Positions 51,189 to 62,717 of a stretch of DNA of 64,000 nt are shown piece by piece (within the stretch, counting starts at the first letter, position 1; every line of letters starts with the position of its first letter). A program made the position numbers and the translations under genes. The notes under the pieces were generated by a model. The model was not told where the DNA came from, ran no database searches, and saw only the letters and a program-made list of their open reading frames with translations. Source of the DNA: an uncultured Lactobacillus sp. (GTDB lineage Bacteria; Bacillota; Bacilli; Lactobacillales; Lactobacillaceae); the NCBI GenBank assembly GCA_946479925.1, contig CAMLHK010000006.1, positions 1 through 64,000 of the forward strand, written 5' to 3'.

Positions 51189-52526
51189 ATGGATTTCACG
51201 TTCGATTCAGACGACAATAAAAATGCTGTCATCAAAGTTATTGGTGTCGGTGGTGCTGGTGGTAATGCTGTTAATCGAATGATTGATGACGGTGTGCAGG
51301 GAGTTTCCTTCGTTGCTGCTAACACTGATGTACAAGCATTAAATAGCAATAAAGCAGAGAATAAAATTCAGTTAGGCCCTAAATTGACAAGAGGACTGGG
51401 AGCTGGCTCTCACCCTGAAGTTGGCCAAAAGGCTGCAGAAGAAAGTGAACAGACAATTGAAGATGCTTTAAAGGGCGCTGACATGATCTTCATTACTGCT
51501 GGAATGGGTGGCGGTACTGGAACTGGTGCTGCCCCAATTGTAGCTAAGATTGCCCGCGAAACGGGTGCTTTAACTGTTGGCGTTGTAACTCGTCCTTTTA
51601 CTTTTGAAGGACCAAAAAGATCAAAAAATGCCGCTGAGGGTATTGCGCAGTTAAAGCAGTACGTTGATACTCTTGTAATTATTGCCAATAATCGTTTGCT
51701 AGAAATGGTTGACAAAAAGACACCAATGATGGATGCCTTCAAAGAAGCTGACAATGTCTTAAAACAAGGTGTTCAAGGTATTTCTGACCTAATTACTTCA
51801 ACTGACTATGTCAACCTCGACTTTGCCGATGTTAAAACTGTTATGGCTAATCAAGGCGCTGCTTTAATGGGTATTGGCCGTGCAAGTGGCGAAAATCGCA
51901 CTGTTGAAGCTACAAAACTGGCAATTTCTTCCCCTTTGCTCGAAGTATCGATCGATGGTGCTAAACAGGTACTGCTAAATATAACTGGTGGTCCTGACTT
52001 AACTTTGTTTGAAGCGCAGGATGCTTCAGAAATCGTTTCTAAGGCTGCAGGTGACGATGTTAATATAATTTTTGGTACTTCTATTAATCCTAATTTGGGA
52101 GATGAGGTTGTAGTTACTGTTATTGCGACAGGAATCAACTCTCAAGCAGAGGAGGAAGCCTCAAAGCAGCTCCCGGGTCACAGTCACCAGATTAAATCTC
52201 AATCAGGTCAAGCTAATACTTCTCCGGAAAGAAAAATTAACTCAGTTAAAAGACCTATGGAACAGAATTCGGCTGTAAGCGAAAATTCCGGTGCAGTTCA
52301 AAGTGCGCCCAAACATAAGCCAATGGTTGATCCAACAAGTGTTTGGGGCTTGGATAATGATGATGAGGGCAACCGCCGGTCAGCTCCTTTTACAGCAAAT
52401 CAGGATGATAGATCTAGTTCATTTGATGAAGACGATCAAAGTAGCATTTCACAAATCGAAACTAATGCTTTTGATGATGACGATACTGATGATATTCCAT
52501 TTTTCAGGCATCGTGGTGAAAACTAA
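51189..52526 (+). CDS. ftsZ: Cell division protein FtsZ
   Basis: 445 residues. Tubulin GTPase with signature [10 protein letters not shown] and T7 loop [12 protein letters not shown] disordered, Gln/Ser/Asp-rich linker of about 90 residues precedes the C-terminal binding peptide ([12 protein letters not shown]). Forms the Z ring; partners FtsA, SepF and EzrA are all encoded in this window. Confidence 0.97.
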   Translation: MDFTFDSDDNKNAVIKVIGVGGAGGNAVNRMIDDGVQGVSFVAANTDVQALNSNKAENKIQLGPKLTRGLGAGSHPEVGQKAAEESEQTIEDALKGADMIFITAGMGGGTGTGAAPIVAKIARETGALTVGVVTRPFTFEGPKRSKNAAEGIAQLKQYVDTLVIIANNRLLEMVDKKTPMMDAFKEADNVLKQGVQGISDLITSTDYVNLDFADVKTVMANQGAALMGIGRASGENRTVEATKLAISSPLLEVSIDGAKQVLLNITGGPDLTLFEAQDASEIVSKAAGDDVNIIFGTSINPNLGDEVVVTVIATGINSQAEEEASKQLPGHSHQIKSQSGQANTSPERKINSVKRPMEQNSAVSENSGAVQSAPKHKPMVDPTSVWGLDNDDEGNRRSAPFTANQDDRSSSFDEDDQSSISQIETNAFDDDDTDDIPFFRHRGEN

Positions 52527-52541
52527 TAGGAGGCAAGAGAA

Positions 52542-52982
52542 ATGGCTTTTAGTAAAATAGGCAAATTTTTCGGCGTGGCAAATGACGAAGATGAAATGTT
52601 AGATGACGAATATGCAGAAGAGCAGCAGTTAAGTGATGAAGACAGTTTTCCTGCTGGTGCTGTTAACCGCGATAAAGTTGTTTCCATTAAATCTGGTATG
52701 AATGCTGCCAAAAGCAAAATTGTGCTTTATGAGCCACGTGTTTATTCAGATGCTAAAGAAGTTGCACAGAATTTATTGAATAATAAAGCAGTAATTATTA
52801 ACTTTAGCAGAATGGAAGATGCATCAGCCAGAAGAATCGTTGATTTTATTACTGGTACAGTGTATGCTTTAAACGGTGAAATTCAACGTATCGGTGATAA
52901 AATTTTTTTAGCTACTCCCCCAAAGTTTGTCACGAATGGCAAAATTAGCGATCTAGTTGATAAGAAAGATTCTTTAAGTTAA
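52542..52982 (+). CDS. sepF: Cell division protein SepF
   Basis: 146 residues. N-terminal amphipathic membrane anchor (MAFSKIGKFFGVA), acidic linker, DUF552 core (VYSDAKEVAQNLLNNKAVII; ARRIVDFITG). Alternative membrane anchor for FtsZ. Confidence 0.94.
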   Translation: MAFSKIGKFFGVANDEDEMLDDEYAEEQQLSDEDSFPAGAVNRDKVVSIKSGMNAAKSKIVLYEPRVYSDAKEVAQNLLNNKAVIINFSRMEDASARRIVDFITGTVYALNGEIQRIGDKIFLATPPKFVTNGKISDLVDKKDSLS

Positions 52983-53287
52983 TGGCAGCAAATATCATAT
53001 ATTACGGCATTAATATTATTGACTATGTAATATGGATTTACAGTATAGTCATGGTAATTGATGCAATTTTAAGTTGGGTTCCTTCTCTACGCGATTCAGC
53101 TGTGGGTCGCATAATTAATCGCGTAATTGACCCTTATTTGAATATTTTTCGAAAGGGGCTAATTGCCAGACTGTCTAATGCCACTGGATTAGATATTTCA
53201 TTTTTAATCGGTTTACTTTTACTTTATTTTGTCCAAGATTATGTTTTAAATTGGATTGCAAATATTTTATTTCATTTATTTGTTTAA
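52982..53287 (+). CDS. ylmG: YggT/YlmG membrane protein
   Basis: 101 residues, two hydrophobic YGGT segments with the conserved SWVP, DPYLNIFRKG region. One-base overlap with sepF (TAATG). Role in division or chromosome distribution is suggested for the family, mechanism unknown. Confidence 0.88.
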   Translation: MAANIIYYGINIIDYVIWIYSIVMVIDAILSWVPSLRDSAVGRIINRVIDPYLNIFRKGLIARLSNATGLDISFLIGLLLLYFVQDYVLNWIANILFHLFV

Positions 53288-53298
53288 CCTCCAATCCT

Positions 53299-53411
53299 AA
53301 TAAAGAGCTGGTAAATTTCGTTATAACTTTGACGAGAGCTACTAGCTCTTTATTTATCAGTTGGCTCAATTATTTCCTAAAATAAAAGAAAGTCACAGTT
53401 CATGCTATAAT
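53299..53411 (+). promoter_or_regulatory. Hairpin and extended -10 promoter between ylmG and ylmH
   Basis: AATAAAGAGCT (53299-53309) can pair with 53344-53354 (followed by T-rich sequence), a possible attenuating terminator. Further on, TGCTATAAT gives an extended -10 (TATAAT 53406-53411) with a poor -35. It would uncouple ylmH-divIVA from the dcw transcript. Confidence 0.5.
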
Positions 53412-53464
53412 AATTTACGAAGTGACAAAGTAGTAATTTCACCTTCACTATTAGGAGGCAGTTC

Positions 53465-54295
53465 TTGAAAGCATCTAATATCTCAAAACGTAGTTTTTAT
53501 ATTAAAAATGTGGTCTTTAGGGGAAATTTATCTGACCAAAAAACAGTTGATAGAATGAATGGGCTTATAAATGATGTCATTTATAAACATCAAAAAGTTT
53601 TAACTGAATTTTTAGACCCAGGGGAAAGAGATATTTTAAAAAAGCTGGCTGGAAATGAAGTTTGCCTGCAAAGCTTTGGTGGCTATTTAAACGCTGAAAA
53701 AAAGAGAGTTGTTATAACAGAAGATTGGGCTACTGGTTCATCTCTGTCATATCAAATCTCTCTTTTTGAAATTGAATATCCTCAAAAATTTGTTTCTTTG
53801 ACACATAGTGATGTATTAGGAAGTATAGCTAATGCTGGAATAGAAACGTCTACATTTGGTGATATTATTACGGATGGGAATGGGCGCTGGCAATTTTTTG
53901 GCAAAAGTGAACTAACTGATTTTTTCCAATATGAAATTACTCATATAGGCCACACAAAAGTTAAATTAAGGCCTATTTCAAGTGAAAAAATATTAGCAGT
54001 TGAAGATGAAAGTAAACACTTAACTGTAATTGCTTCTTCATTACGATTGGATGCAGTTTTAGCAGCGATAGCTAAACAAAGTAGAAGCCAAATTAAAGAC
54101 AATATTAAGAATAATTTAGTTAAATTAAATTGGCATACTATTAAAGATTTTAATATAATAATTGAAGAAGATAATGTTCTTAGCCTAAGACATTTTGGCA
54201 GATGTAAAATTATGGGTATTTCAACAACAAAAAAGGGCAATTATAAGGTGGTATATAAGCTATGGCAAACGAAAAGAAAGAAACGCAGAAGCTGA
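53465..54295 (+). CDS. ylmH: YlmH, S4-domain RNA-binding protein
   Basis: 276 residues from TTG 53465 after AGGAGGCAG. N-terminal fold with ribosome-binding similarity, C-terminal S4 domain (about 185-245, LRLDAVLAAIAKQSRSQIKDN). In B. subtilis YlmH acts in ribosome quality control by binding stalled 50S-peptidyl-tRNA. Its last 34 bases overlap the divIVA start. Confidence 0.88.
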   Translation: MKASNISKRSFYIKNVVFRGNLSDQKTVDRMNGLINDVIYKHQKVLTEFLDPGERDILKKLAGNEVCLQSFGGYLNAEKKRVVITEDWATGSSLSYQISLFEIEYPQKFVSLTHSDVLGSIANAGIETSTFGDIITDGNGRWQFFGKSELTDFFQYEITHIGHTKVKLRPISSEKILAVEDESKHLTVIASSLRLDAVLAAIAKQSRSQIKDNIKNNLVKLNWHTIKDFNIIIEEDNVLSLRHFGRCKIMGISTTKKGNYKVVYKLWQTKRKKRRS

Positions 54296-55071
54296 CTCCG
54301 ATAAAAATTCACAATAAAGAATTTAAAAAAAGAGGATTAAGTGGATATGACAGGCATGAAGTTGATAGTTTTTTAGATCAAATTATTAACGATTATGGTG
54401 ATGTATTAGATCAAAATGTTGATTATAAAAATAAAATAATACAATTACAAGATCGAGTTTCAAATTTGCAAAAGCAAGTTGCACAGTATCAGCAGAATGA
54501 AAATGCTACTAAAGAAGCCATAAATAATGCCAAGATCAAAGCAGAAAGAATTATCAATGACGCTACGGTTCAGGCAAATAATGCAACTGAGCAGGCTAAA
54601 ATTGATACTGATTATCAGCGTCAGCAACTGGAAACTATTAAGTTAGATTATGAACGGGTCAAAAAGGAAACTTCCGGTTATCGCAGGTATATACAAGAAC
54701 TTTTGCAAAAAGCAATTGAGAATCTGAATGACGAAAAGTGGCAAAAAGCTCTTGATCAATATTTTGATACAGAACGATTTTATCCTCCAGATGGTGCAGA
54801 ACCAATCATGCTCACCGATGAGGACGAGGATGTCGATGAAGACGATGACGATGATGATACTGATGAAGAAGATGAGGATTTTGAGGTTGACAACGATACG
54901 GATGATGAAGTAAACTTTGAACAAGACTCTGAAGAAACAAATAATAGTCCTCAACCAATGACCGGTGACAGTCCTAGTATTGAAACTGTTAATAACGACG
55001 ATGCTGCAGCCGATAATAATTCTGGTGGAACTACTATTATTTTTCCGGATGACTATAAAAATCATAAATGA
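54262..55071 (+). CDS. divIVA: DivIVA polar/septal scaffold protein
   Basis: 269 residues. N-terminal lipid-binding domain (KEFKKRGLSGYDRHEVDSFL, about 20-40), coiled coil (about 50-150), then an Asp/Glu-rich stretch of about 45 residues (around 190-235) and an Asn/Thr tail. AAGGTGG precedes the ATG inside ylmH. Binds curved membrane. The very acidic region is longer than in B. subtilis. Confidence 0.92.
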   Translation: MANEKKETQKLTPIKIHNKEFKKRGLSGYDRHEVDSFLDQIINDYGDVLDQNVDYKNKIIQLQDRVSNLQKQVAQYQQNENATKEAINNAKIKAERIINDATVQANNATEQAKIDTDYQRQQLETIKLDYERVKKETSGYRRYIQELLQKAIENLNDEKWQKALDQYFDTERFYPPDGAEPIMLTDEDEDVDEDDDDDDTDEEDEDFEVDNDTDDEVNFEQDSEETNNSPQPMTGDSPSIETVNNDDAAADNNSGGTTIIFPDDYKNHK

Positions 55072-55079
55072 CAAACTGA

Positions 55080-55276
55080 CAGTAAAACTTGCGAGCAATT
55101 CAGCGAATTAGTGAGGGTGGGAGTCTAATATAAGAGCTTAAAAGTTGATCAGCTGTTAATGATGGTTTGTCACGGTAGTTGCACGATACGCAATTCATTA
55201 AGTGGAGTTTAGCAACTCAATTTAGGTGGTACCACGATATTAACCTCGCCCTAATTTTAGGACGAGGTTTTTTGAT
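55080..55276 (+). promoter_or_regulatory. T-box riboswitch leader of ileS
   Basis: T-box AGGTGGTACCACG at 55224-55236, terminator AACCTCG/CGAGGTT with T6 at 55242-55276, and an upstream stem I region with GTGAGGGTGGGAGTC. Uncharged tRNA-Ile should stabilise the antiterminator. I could not fix the specifier codon or a promoter. Confidence 0.85.
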
Positions 55277-55291
55277 AGGAAGGATTAAAAA

Positions 55292-58081
55292 ATGAGAGTG
55301 AAAGATACACTTAATTTAGGTAAAACTAAATTTAAGATGCGGGGCAATTTGCCAGTACGTGAAGCACAATGGCAAAAAGAATGGGAAGAAAATAAATTAT
55401 ATGAACAGAGATTAAAATTAAACAAAGGCAAGCCAAGATTTGACTTGCATGATGGTCCTCCCTTTGCAAATGGTAATATTCATATTGGTCATGCGATGAA
55501 TAAAGTATCTAAGGACATAATCGTTCGCTTCAAAAACATGAACGGCTATTATGCTCCTTATGTTCCGGGTTGGGATACTCATGGTTTGCCAATTGAACAG
55601 CAATTGACTAAACAGGGCGTTGACCGCAAAAAAATGAATCTTGCGGATTACCGTCAACTTTGTCAAGATTTTGCCAGTAAAGAAGTTAAAAAGCAAATGA
55701 CTGACTTTAAGCGTTTAGGCGTAATGGGAGACTGGGACCACCCATATATTACTTATCAGCCAGAATATGAGGCAGAAGAAATTCGCGTCTTTGGTAAAAT
55801 GTATGAAAAAGGATATATCTATAAAGGTAAAAAGCCCGTTTATTGGTCTCCTTCAAGTGAATCAACATTAGCTGAAGCTGAAGTTGAATATCACGATATT
55901 AAATCACCTTCAATTTATGTTTCATTTCCTGTAAAAGACGGTAAAGGAATTCTGAATCCTGAGAAGACATATTTCTTGATTTGGACAACTACACCTTGGA
56001 CTATTCCTACTAACCAAGGGATTACAGTCAATCCAGGGTTTGATTACTCAGTAGTCCAGGTTAACGATAAGCGTTACGTGGTTGGAACTGATCGTTTAGA
56101 AGCCGTTGCTGAAGAATTGGGCTGGAATGACTATGAAGTGGTGCAACATCTTAAGGGTAGTGAAATGGACCGTATGGTTGCTAAGCATCCTTTGTATGAT
56201 CGTGATGCCATTTTAATGAATGCGATGCACGTTACTGCTAGTGATGGTACTGGCTTAGTTCACACAGCTTCCGGCTTTGGTGAAGACGACTATAATGTTG
56301 CTCAAAAGTATGGTCTACCTGTATATAGTCCTATGGATGACAAGGGCTGCTTTACTGCAGATATTAATGATCCTGATTTAGCTGGCTTATTTTATGATGA
56401 TGCGAATAAAGTTGTCAGCGAAAAATTAAAGAAGTCAGGGAATTTACTCAAGTTAAGTTTCTTTACCCACTCTTACCCACATGATTGGCGCACCAAGAAG
56501 CCCGTAATTTACCGTGCTACCACACAATGGTTTGCTTCTGTTGCTAAGTTTCGTCAGCAAATTCTTGACCAAATTGATCAGGTTAAATTTACGCCTTCTT
56601 GGGGTCAATTACGCTTACACAATATGATTAAAGATCGTGGTGACTGGGTAATTTCCAGACAGCGTGCTTGGGGTGTTCCACTGCCAATCTTTTACGCAGA
56701 AGATGGCACTGCAATTGTGACGCCAGAAACTATCGAGCATATTGCCCAGATTTTTGCTAAAGAGGGCTCAAATGCTTGGTATAAGAAGACTGCTAAGGAA
56801 TTATTGCCCGAAGGTTTCACTTCTGAACATTCTCCCAATGGTAAGTTTACTAAAGAAACAGATATTTTGGACGTTTGGTTTGATTCAGGGTCTTCCCATC
56901 AGGCTGTTATGGCTAAAAGGCCAGACTTGAGATTTCCATGTGATCTTTACCTTGAAGGTAGTGACCAATACCGTGGGTGGTTCAATTCAAGTCTGATTAC
57001 CTCTGTAGCTGCCACAGGTAAAGCACCTTATCGTGGCATTTTGTCACAAGGCTTTGTTTTAGATGAAAAAGGACATAAAATGTCTAAATCGTTAGGTAAT
57101 GTAATTTCACCAAACGATGTCATCAAACAAATGGGTGCGGAAATAATTCGTTTATGGGTTGCCTCAGTTGACACGACTTCTGACGTTGCCGTTTCACAAG
57201 ATATTTTACGTCAAACCTCTGAAAGTTATCGTAAAATTCGTAATACTTTCCGTTACATGCTGGCTAACACCTCAGACTTTGATCCACAAAAAGACCGCGT
57301 GGTTTATGAAAATCTCAATTCTATTGATCAATACCTGGAAGTTAAACTTAACGATTTAGTTAAAACTTGCCTTGACAGTTATGAACGTTACGACTTTAAT
57401 AATGTATATAAAAAGGTATTTGCCTTTATCTCAAACGACTTATCAGCATTTTACCTGGACTTTGCCAAAGATGTTCTTTATATTGAAAGCAAAAATAGTC
57501 ATGCGAGAAGATCAATGCAAACTGTAATCTATGACGCAGCGGTAAAACTTGCTAAAGTCATGACACCAATATTGCCTCACACAATGGAAGAAGTTTGGTC
57601 CTTCTTAAAAGAAAAAGAAGATTATGTCCAGCTTGCTGACATGCCTGAAGTTGAACAATATGATAATCATGATGAGCTTCTGGAAAATTGGCAGAAATTC
57701 ATGAATTTACGTGATGATGTTTTGAAGGTGCTCGAAGAAGCACGTGATCAAAAATTAATTGGTAAATCTTTTGAAGCAGCTGTTACAGTTTATCCCACAG
57801 ATGAGATAAAAACTGTTTTAGCTAATCTTGATGCCAACTTTAGACAAATTTTGATTGTTTCTAAATTAACGATTGCTAAGGGTGAGGCACCGGCAAATGC
57901 TCAAAAATTACCAAATGGTGCTTTTGTAGTTGAGCATGCTAAAGGAGAAGTTTGTCCTCGTTGTCGCATGATTAGAACTGATATCGGAGCTGATAGTGAA
58001 GTACCAATGCTTTGCGGTAGATGTGCTAAAATTGTCAAAGAGGATTACCCTGAAGCTGTGCAGGAAGGCTTAGAAGAATAA
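55292..58081 (+). CDS. ileS: Isoleucyl-tRNA synthetase
   Basis: 929 residues, normal for the bacterial type sensitive to mupirocin. HIGH in [17 protein letters not shown] in [10 protein letters not shown], editing domain with WTTTPWTIP, and C-terminal zinc site CPRC...CGRC (about 896-917). The last base pairs overlap the next ATG (TAATG). Confidence 0.97.
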   Translation: MRVKDTLNLGKTKFKMRGNLPVREAQWQKEWEENKLYEQRLKLNKGKPRFDLHDGPPFANGNIHIGHAMNKVSKDIIVRFKNMNGYYAPYVPGWDTHGLPIEQQLTKQGVDRKKMNLADYRQLCQDFASKEVKKQMTDFKRLGVMGDWDHPYITYQPEYEAEEIRVFGKMYEKGYIYKGKKPVYWSPSSESTLAEAEVEYHDIKSPSIYVSFPVKDGKGILNPEKTYFLIWTTTPWTIPTNQGITVNPGFDYSVVQVNDKRYVVGTDRLEAVAEELGWNDYEVVQHLKGSEMDRMVAKHPLYDRDAILMNAMHVTASDGTGLVHTASGFGEDDYNVAQKYGLPVYSPMDDKGCFTADINDPDLAGLFYDDANKVVSEKLKKSGNLLKLSFFTHSYPHDWRTKKPVIYRATTQWFASVAKFRQQILDQIDQVKFTPSWGQLRLHNMIKDRGDWVISRQRAWGVPLPIFYAEDGTAIVTPETIEHIAQIFAKEGSNAWYKKTAKELLPEGFTSEHSPNGKFTKETDILDVWFDSGSSHQAVMAKRPDLRFPCDLYLEGSDQYRGWFNSSLITSVAATGKAPYRGILSQGFVLDEKGHKMSKSLGNVISPNDVIKQMGAEIIRLWVASVDTTSDVAVSQDILRQTSESYRKIRNTFRYMLANTSDFDPQKDRVVYENLNSIDQYLEVKLNDLVKTCLDSYERYDFNNVYKKVFAFISNDLSAFYLDFAKDVLYIESKNSHARRSMQTVIYDAAVKLAKVMTPILPHTMEEVWSFLKEKEDYVQLADMPEVEQYDNHDELLENWQKFMNLRDDVLKVLEEARDQKLIGKSFEAAVTVYPTDEIKTVLANLDANFRQILIVSKLTIAKGEAPANAQKLPNGAFVVEHAKGEVCPRCRMIRTDIGADSEVPMLCGRCAKIVKEDYPEAVQEGLEE

Positions 58082-58287
58082 TGCGCTACGGAACTGTAAA
58101 GCAATTCGATCGTAACAGTAGTTTTGGTTTTATTACTGATAGTGAAAACCAGAAATCATATTTTGTTTTTTATACAGCAATAAAAGAAGAAGGTTATCGC
58201 CGCTTACAAGTAGGACAAAAAGTTAAATATCAGCTTGCTCAAGGAAAAAATGGACTCCAATGTGTAAACGTATATTTAGCTGATTAA
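58081..58287 (+). CDS. Divergent cold-shock-domain protein
   Basis: 68 residues. CSD start RYGTVKQFDRNSSFGFIT; RNP1 is SFGFI, but RNP2 reads YFVFYTAI where classic Csp proteins have VFVHFSAI, so the usual His is Phe. It also lacks the KWF tryptophan (KQF). Coupled to ileS by stop-start overlap. Probably binds single-stranded nucleic acid weakly; an atypical Csp. Confidence 0.82.
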   Translation: MRYGTVKQFDRNSSFGFITDSENQKSYFVFYTAIKEEGYRRLQVGQKVKYQLAQGKNGLQCVNVYLAD

Positions 58288-58301
58288 CAGGAAAGTGAAT
58301 A

Positions 58302-58865
58302 ATGGATTTAACAGAAACTGAAATCTCTTCAAAACAAATTTTTACTGGGCGTATAGTTGATCTTTCAGTTAGAACGATCAAATTACCTAATGGTGAAACT
58401 GCAACAAGAGAAGTTGTAAAACATCAGCCTGCTTCGGCTGCCATTGCAGTAAATGATAAGCAAGAAATGTTGCTGGTTGAGCAGTGGCGTGAGCCGATTA
58501 AAGAGTTGACTTTGGAAATTCCAGCAGGATTAATAGATGAAACTGATGCCAGTCCATTAGATGCCATGAAAAGGGAATTAAATGAAGAAGGCGGATATCA
58601 TGCCGACTACTGGGAAAAGATAACAGAATTCTATTCGTCGCCTGGCTTTACTAATGAGAAACTATACTTATTTTATTGTGATACATTAACCAAATTGACT
58701 GATAAAAAGGCGCTTGATCCTGACGAATTTTTAACTAGTCACTGGTATAGTTTGGAAATGTTGAAACAGCTTGCGGCACAAGGTAAAATTGTTGATGCCA
58801 AGACATTATATGCAATGAGTGTTTGGGAGAATATGTTGCTTACCAGTGCTAATACAAGGGATTAA
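58302..58865 (+). CDS. nudF: NUDIX hydrolase, ADP-ribose pyrophosphatase-like
   Basis: 187 residues. Strands before and after a Nudix box GLIDETDASPLDAMKRELNEE then GGY; the REL-x-EE core is intact but the spacing before it is one residue longer than the consensus and the first Glu is replaced. EQWREPIKELTLEIPAG matches ADP-ribose pyrophosphatases. Cytosolic. Confidence 0.87.
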   Translation: MDLTETEISSKQIFTGRIVDLSVRTIKLPNGETATREVVKHQPASAAIAVNDKQEMLLVEQWREPIKELTLEIPAGLIDETDASPLDAMKRELNEEGGYHADYWEKITEFYSSPGFTNEKLYLFYCDTLTKLTDKKALDPDEFLTSHWYSLEMLKQLAAQGKIVDAKTLYAMSVWENMLLTSANTRD

Positions 58866-58866
58866 A

Positions 58867-59205
58867 ATGACAGAAAAGCGATCTGATTACCGTAAAAAAT
58901 TAAAAAAGAAAAAAAGCAAAAATATTTTAAATACAATTAAATCTGCTTTTGATGATAATGATGCTGAAGTTGACGTTAATCCTGATTTTACCCGTAATGA
59001 AGATGAAGTTATACAACCAAATGAATCTTCAAATAAAAGGGCAAAGACTCAGGGGCAGTCTCCGAGAAGAGAAAAGAATAAGTCACAATCTCAACCAACT
59101 ACCAGTCAAGACAAAGCGTTAAGACTGAAAGGTAAGCTTAATCGTGCCATTCTCATCGTTTCAATTTTAATTATTTTGGTATTATTGGCGTTATTTCACT
59201 TATAA
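58867..59205 (+). CDS. Membrane-anchored basic protein, unknown
   Basis: 112 residues from ATG 58867 (MTEKRSDYRKKLKKKKSKN), 2 bases after nudF. Lys/Arg-rich head, disordered Asp/Glu/Ser/Gln middle and one C-terminal membrane helix (about 91-112, AILIVSILIILVLLALF). I do not recognise the family; a tail-anchored cytoplasmic protein is likely. Conserved position between nudF and mtnN in lactobacilli is plausible, not verified. Confidence 0.65.
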   Translation: MTEKRSDYRKKLKKKKSKNILNTIKSAFDDNDAEVDVNPDFTRNEDEVIQPNESSNKRAKTQGQSPRREKNKSQSQPTTSQDKALRLKGKLNRAILIVSILIILVLLALFHL

Positions 59206-59223
59206 ATAAAAACGAGGGTAAAA

Positions 59224-59922
59224 ATGAAGATAGCAATTATTGTCCCAATGGAAATTGAGGCTGAATATTATCATAAGTATTTTCACTCTGGTCACAAAGA
59301 AATGTTCGGATCTACTACATTCGAGCATTTTTGCGTTAACCACAATGATTTATATATTGGTTTGAGTGGAATTGGTAAAGTCCAAGCTGCTATGAATTTA
59401 GCTAGTTTGCTATGCCAGCTTAATATTGATTTAGTTTTTATGACTGGTACAGCAGGATCTTTACAGCCCAATATTCAAAAGGGCGATTTGATTTTAGCCA
59501 GTTCATTTGCTTATCACGATGCGCATAATACTCTAGCAGGGGATTATGTTGAAGGACAAATACCAGGTGAACCGGCAGAGTTTGTTTTGAAGTCAACTGT
59601 TAGAACACAATTTGCACAGTTTTTGCAGCATGAGAACATTGAATATAAAGAGGGACTTATTGTCACAGGCGATTCTTTCATTGGTTCACAAGCACAAAAA
59701 AATGATATTAAGCATAATTTTGCTCAAGCTTTAGGAGTTGAGATGGAAGGGGCTGCTTTTGCACAGGTGGCTTATCATTTTAATAAGCCTTTAATAGCTT
59801 TGCGAGCTATTTCTGACAATGGCAATCAAGATGCAAATGAAGACTTTGATCAGTTTGCACAAAAAGTGGGTGCTAAAGCGGCTAAAATTATTTGTACTTA
59901 CATAGAGAAGATGAATTCATAA
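59224..59922 (+). CDS. mtnN: 5'-methylthioadenosine/S-adenosylhomocysteine nucleosidase
   Basis: 232 residues. Purine-phosphorylase fold: AIIVPMEIEAEYY, GTAGSLQ, FIGSQAQ, VEMEGAAFAQVAY with catalytic Asp in ISDNGNQDA. Recycles MTA and SAH; with LuxS it feeds AI-2 synthesis. Abuts the next start. Confidence 0.95.
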   Translation: MKIAIIVPMEIEAEYYHKYFHSGHKEMFGSTTFEHFCVNHNDLYIGLSGIGKVQAAMNLASLLCQLNIDLVFMTGTAGSLQPNIQKGDLILASSFAYHDAHNTLAGDYVEGQIPGEPAEFVLKSTVRTQFAQFLQHENIEYKEGLIVTGDSFIGSQAQKNDIKHNFAQALGVEMEGAAFAQVAYHFNKPLIALRAISDNGNQDANEDFDQFAQKVGAKAAKIICTYIEKMNS

Positions 59923-61074
59923 ATGACAGAAATTTACTTGGATAATGCTGCTACGACACCTATGTCTGCCAAAGTAATTAATGTGATAGCTGAAGAAATG
60001 AAAAATGACTTTGGTAATGCTTCCAGTACTTATGAATTAGGACGTAAGGCCCGTCATGTCATTGATCTTGCCAGGCAAGAAGCTGCCCGAGCAATCAATG
60101 CCAGCGAAAATGAGATAATTTTCACCTCCGGTGGATCTGAGAGTAATAATACTGCTATTTTTGGGACTGCTCGTAGTCGCCAAAATATTGGTAAACGCAT
60201 TATCACAACAAAAATTGAACATCCCTCTGTTTTAAAGCCAATGCAGCAACTGGAAAAAGAGGGTTATGATGTCATCTACCTTGATGTAGATGCAGATGGT
60301 CGTATATCATTGGCTGACTTAAAAAACGCATTGACTCCACAAACTATTTTGGTATCTGTAATGGCAGTTAATAATGAGGTTGGAACAATCAATCCTTTGG
60401 CTGAAATTGGTGCAATGGTAAGACAAAGTAATGCCTATTTTCATGTAGATGCAGTTCAAGGATTAGGAAACATTAATCTTGATGTTGCTAAAATGAATAT
60501 CGACTTATTATCCACTTCTGCTCATAAAATCAATGGTCCTAAGTTTCTGGGATTTTTATATGAAAAAAATTCTATTAAACTACCACCTTTAGTTTATGGT
60601 GGGGAACAGGAAACTAAACGTAGGGCTGGAACAGAGAATGTTCCAGGAATTGCAGGTTTTGGAGAAGCAATTAATGAAATTGCAGCTGTGGATAAGAACA
60701 AGCTCCAGGCTAATTATCAGAAATTGCAAAAAATTATTTTAAATAAACTTGACCAAGCTCAAATTGAGTATCAAGTTAATGGTGGAACTAGAAAATTTGA
60801 TTCTCATCATGTTTTGAACTTGCATTTTGCTAATGTCAATACGACTATTCTGCAAACAAACTTAGATTTGGCTGGGTTTGCGGTTTCAGGGGGTTCTGCA
60901 TGTACCGCAGGAACACTTGAGCCTTCCCATGTTTTAGTGGCTTGTTTTGGTAAAAACTCTCCGCGAATATCTGAATCAATTCGCATATCATTTGGACGTT
61001 ATACTACTGAGGAAGAAGTTTCTGCTTTTGCAAGTCAGTTGGTTAAAATTGTGGGTAAAATACAAAACAAATAA
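59923..61074 (+). CDS. Cysteine desulfurase (IscS family), MnmA partner
   Basis: 383 residues. MTEIYLDNAATTPMSAK start, PLP lysine in TSAHKINGPKFLG, catalytic cysteine in GSACTAGTLEPSHVL. Group and context (DUF1831 and mnmA follow) match the Firmicutes YrvO role: persulfide donor for s2U34 in tRNA. It starts one base after mtnN. Distinct from the desulfurase at 30301. Confidence 0.92.
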   Translation: MTEIYLDNAATTPMSAKVINVIAEEMKNDFGNASSTYELGRKARHVIDLARQEAARAINASENEIIFTSGGSESNNTAIFGTARSRQNIGKRIITTKIEHPSVLKPMQQLEKEGYDVIYLDVDADGRISLADLKNALTPQTILVSVMAVNNEVGTINPLAEIGAMVRQSNAYFHVDAVQGLGNINLDVAKMNIDLLSTSAHKINGPKFLGFLYEKNSIKLPPLVYGGEQETKRRAGTENVPGIAGFGEAINEIAAVDKNKLQANYQKLQKIILNKLDQAQIEYQVNGGTRKFDSHHVLNLHFANVNTTILQTNLDLAGFAVSGGSACTAGTLEPSHVLVACFGKNSPRISESIRISFGRYTTEEEVSAFASQLVKIVGKIQNK

Positions 61075-61079
61075 AAAAA

Positions 61080-61108
61080 TTGCTTTTTTAAAAAGATATG
61101 CTTATTAT
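61080..61108 (+). promoter_or_regulatory. Promoter upstream of the DUF1831-mnmA pair
   Basis: TTGCTT (61080-61085), 17-bp spacer, TATTAT (61103-61108), 19 bp before the ATG. Confidence 0.6.
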
Positions 61109-61127
61109 AAGTAAGTGAGGTAATATT

Positions 61128-62599
<1,472 letters not shown>

Positions 62600-62610
62600 T
62601 ACAAACAAGT

Positions 62611-62640
62611 AAGGAAAATGTACCATGCATTTTCCTTTTT
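62611..62640 (+). terminator. Terminator of mnmA
   Basis: AAGGAAAATG (62611-62620) with CATTTTCCTT (62628-62637), T-rich tail. Confidence 0.8.
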
Positions 62641-62717
62641 ATTTGTGTTCGTTTTTCTTTTAAACTAATTAAATGATAAACTAGATAGCAACAACTATAG
62701 AAAAGAGTAATTAATGA

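Noticed and set aside
54826..54900. Low-complexity GAT/GAA tract as a non-coding satellite
   Set aside because: It is in frame and encodes the acidic linker of DivIVA.
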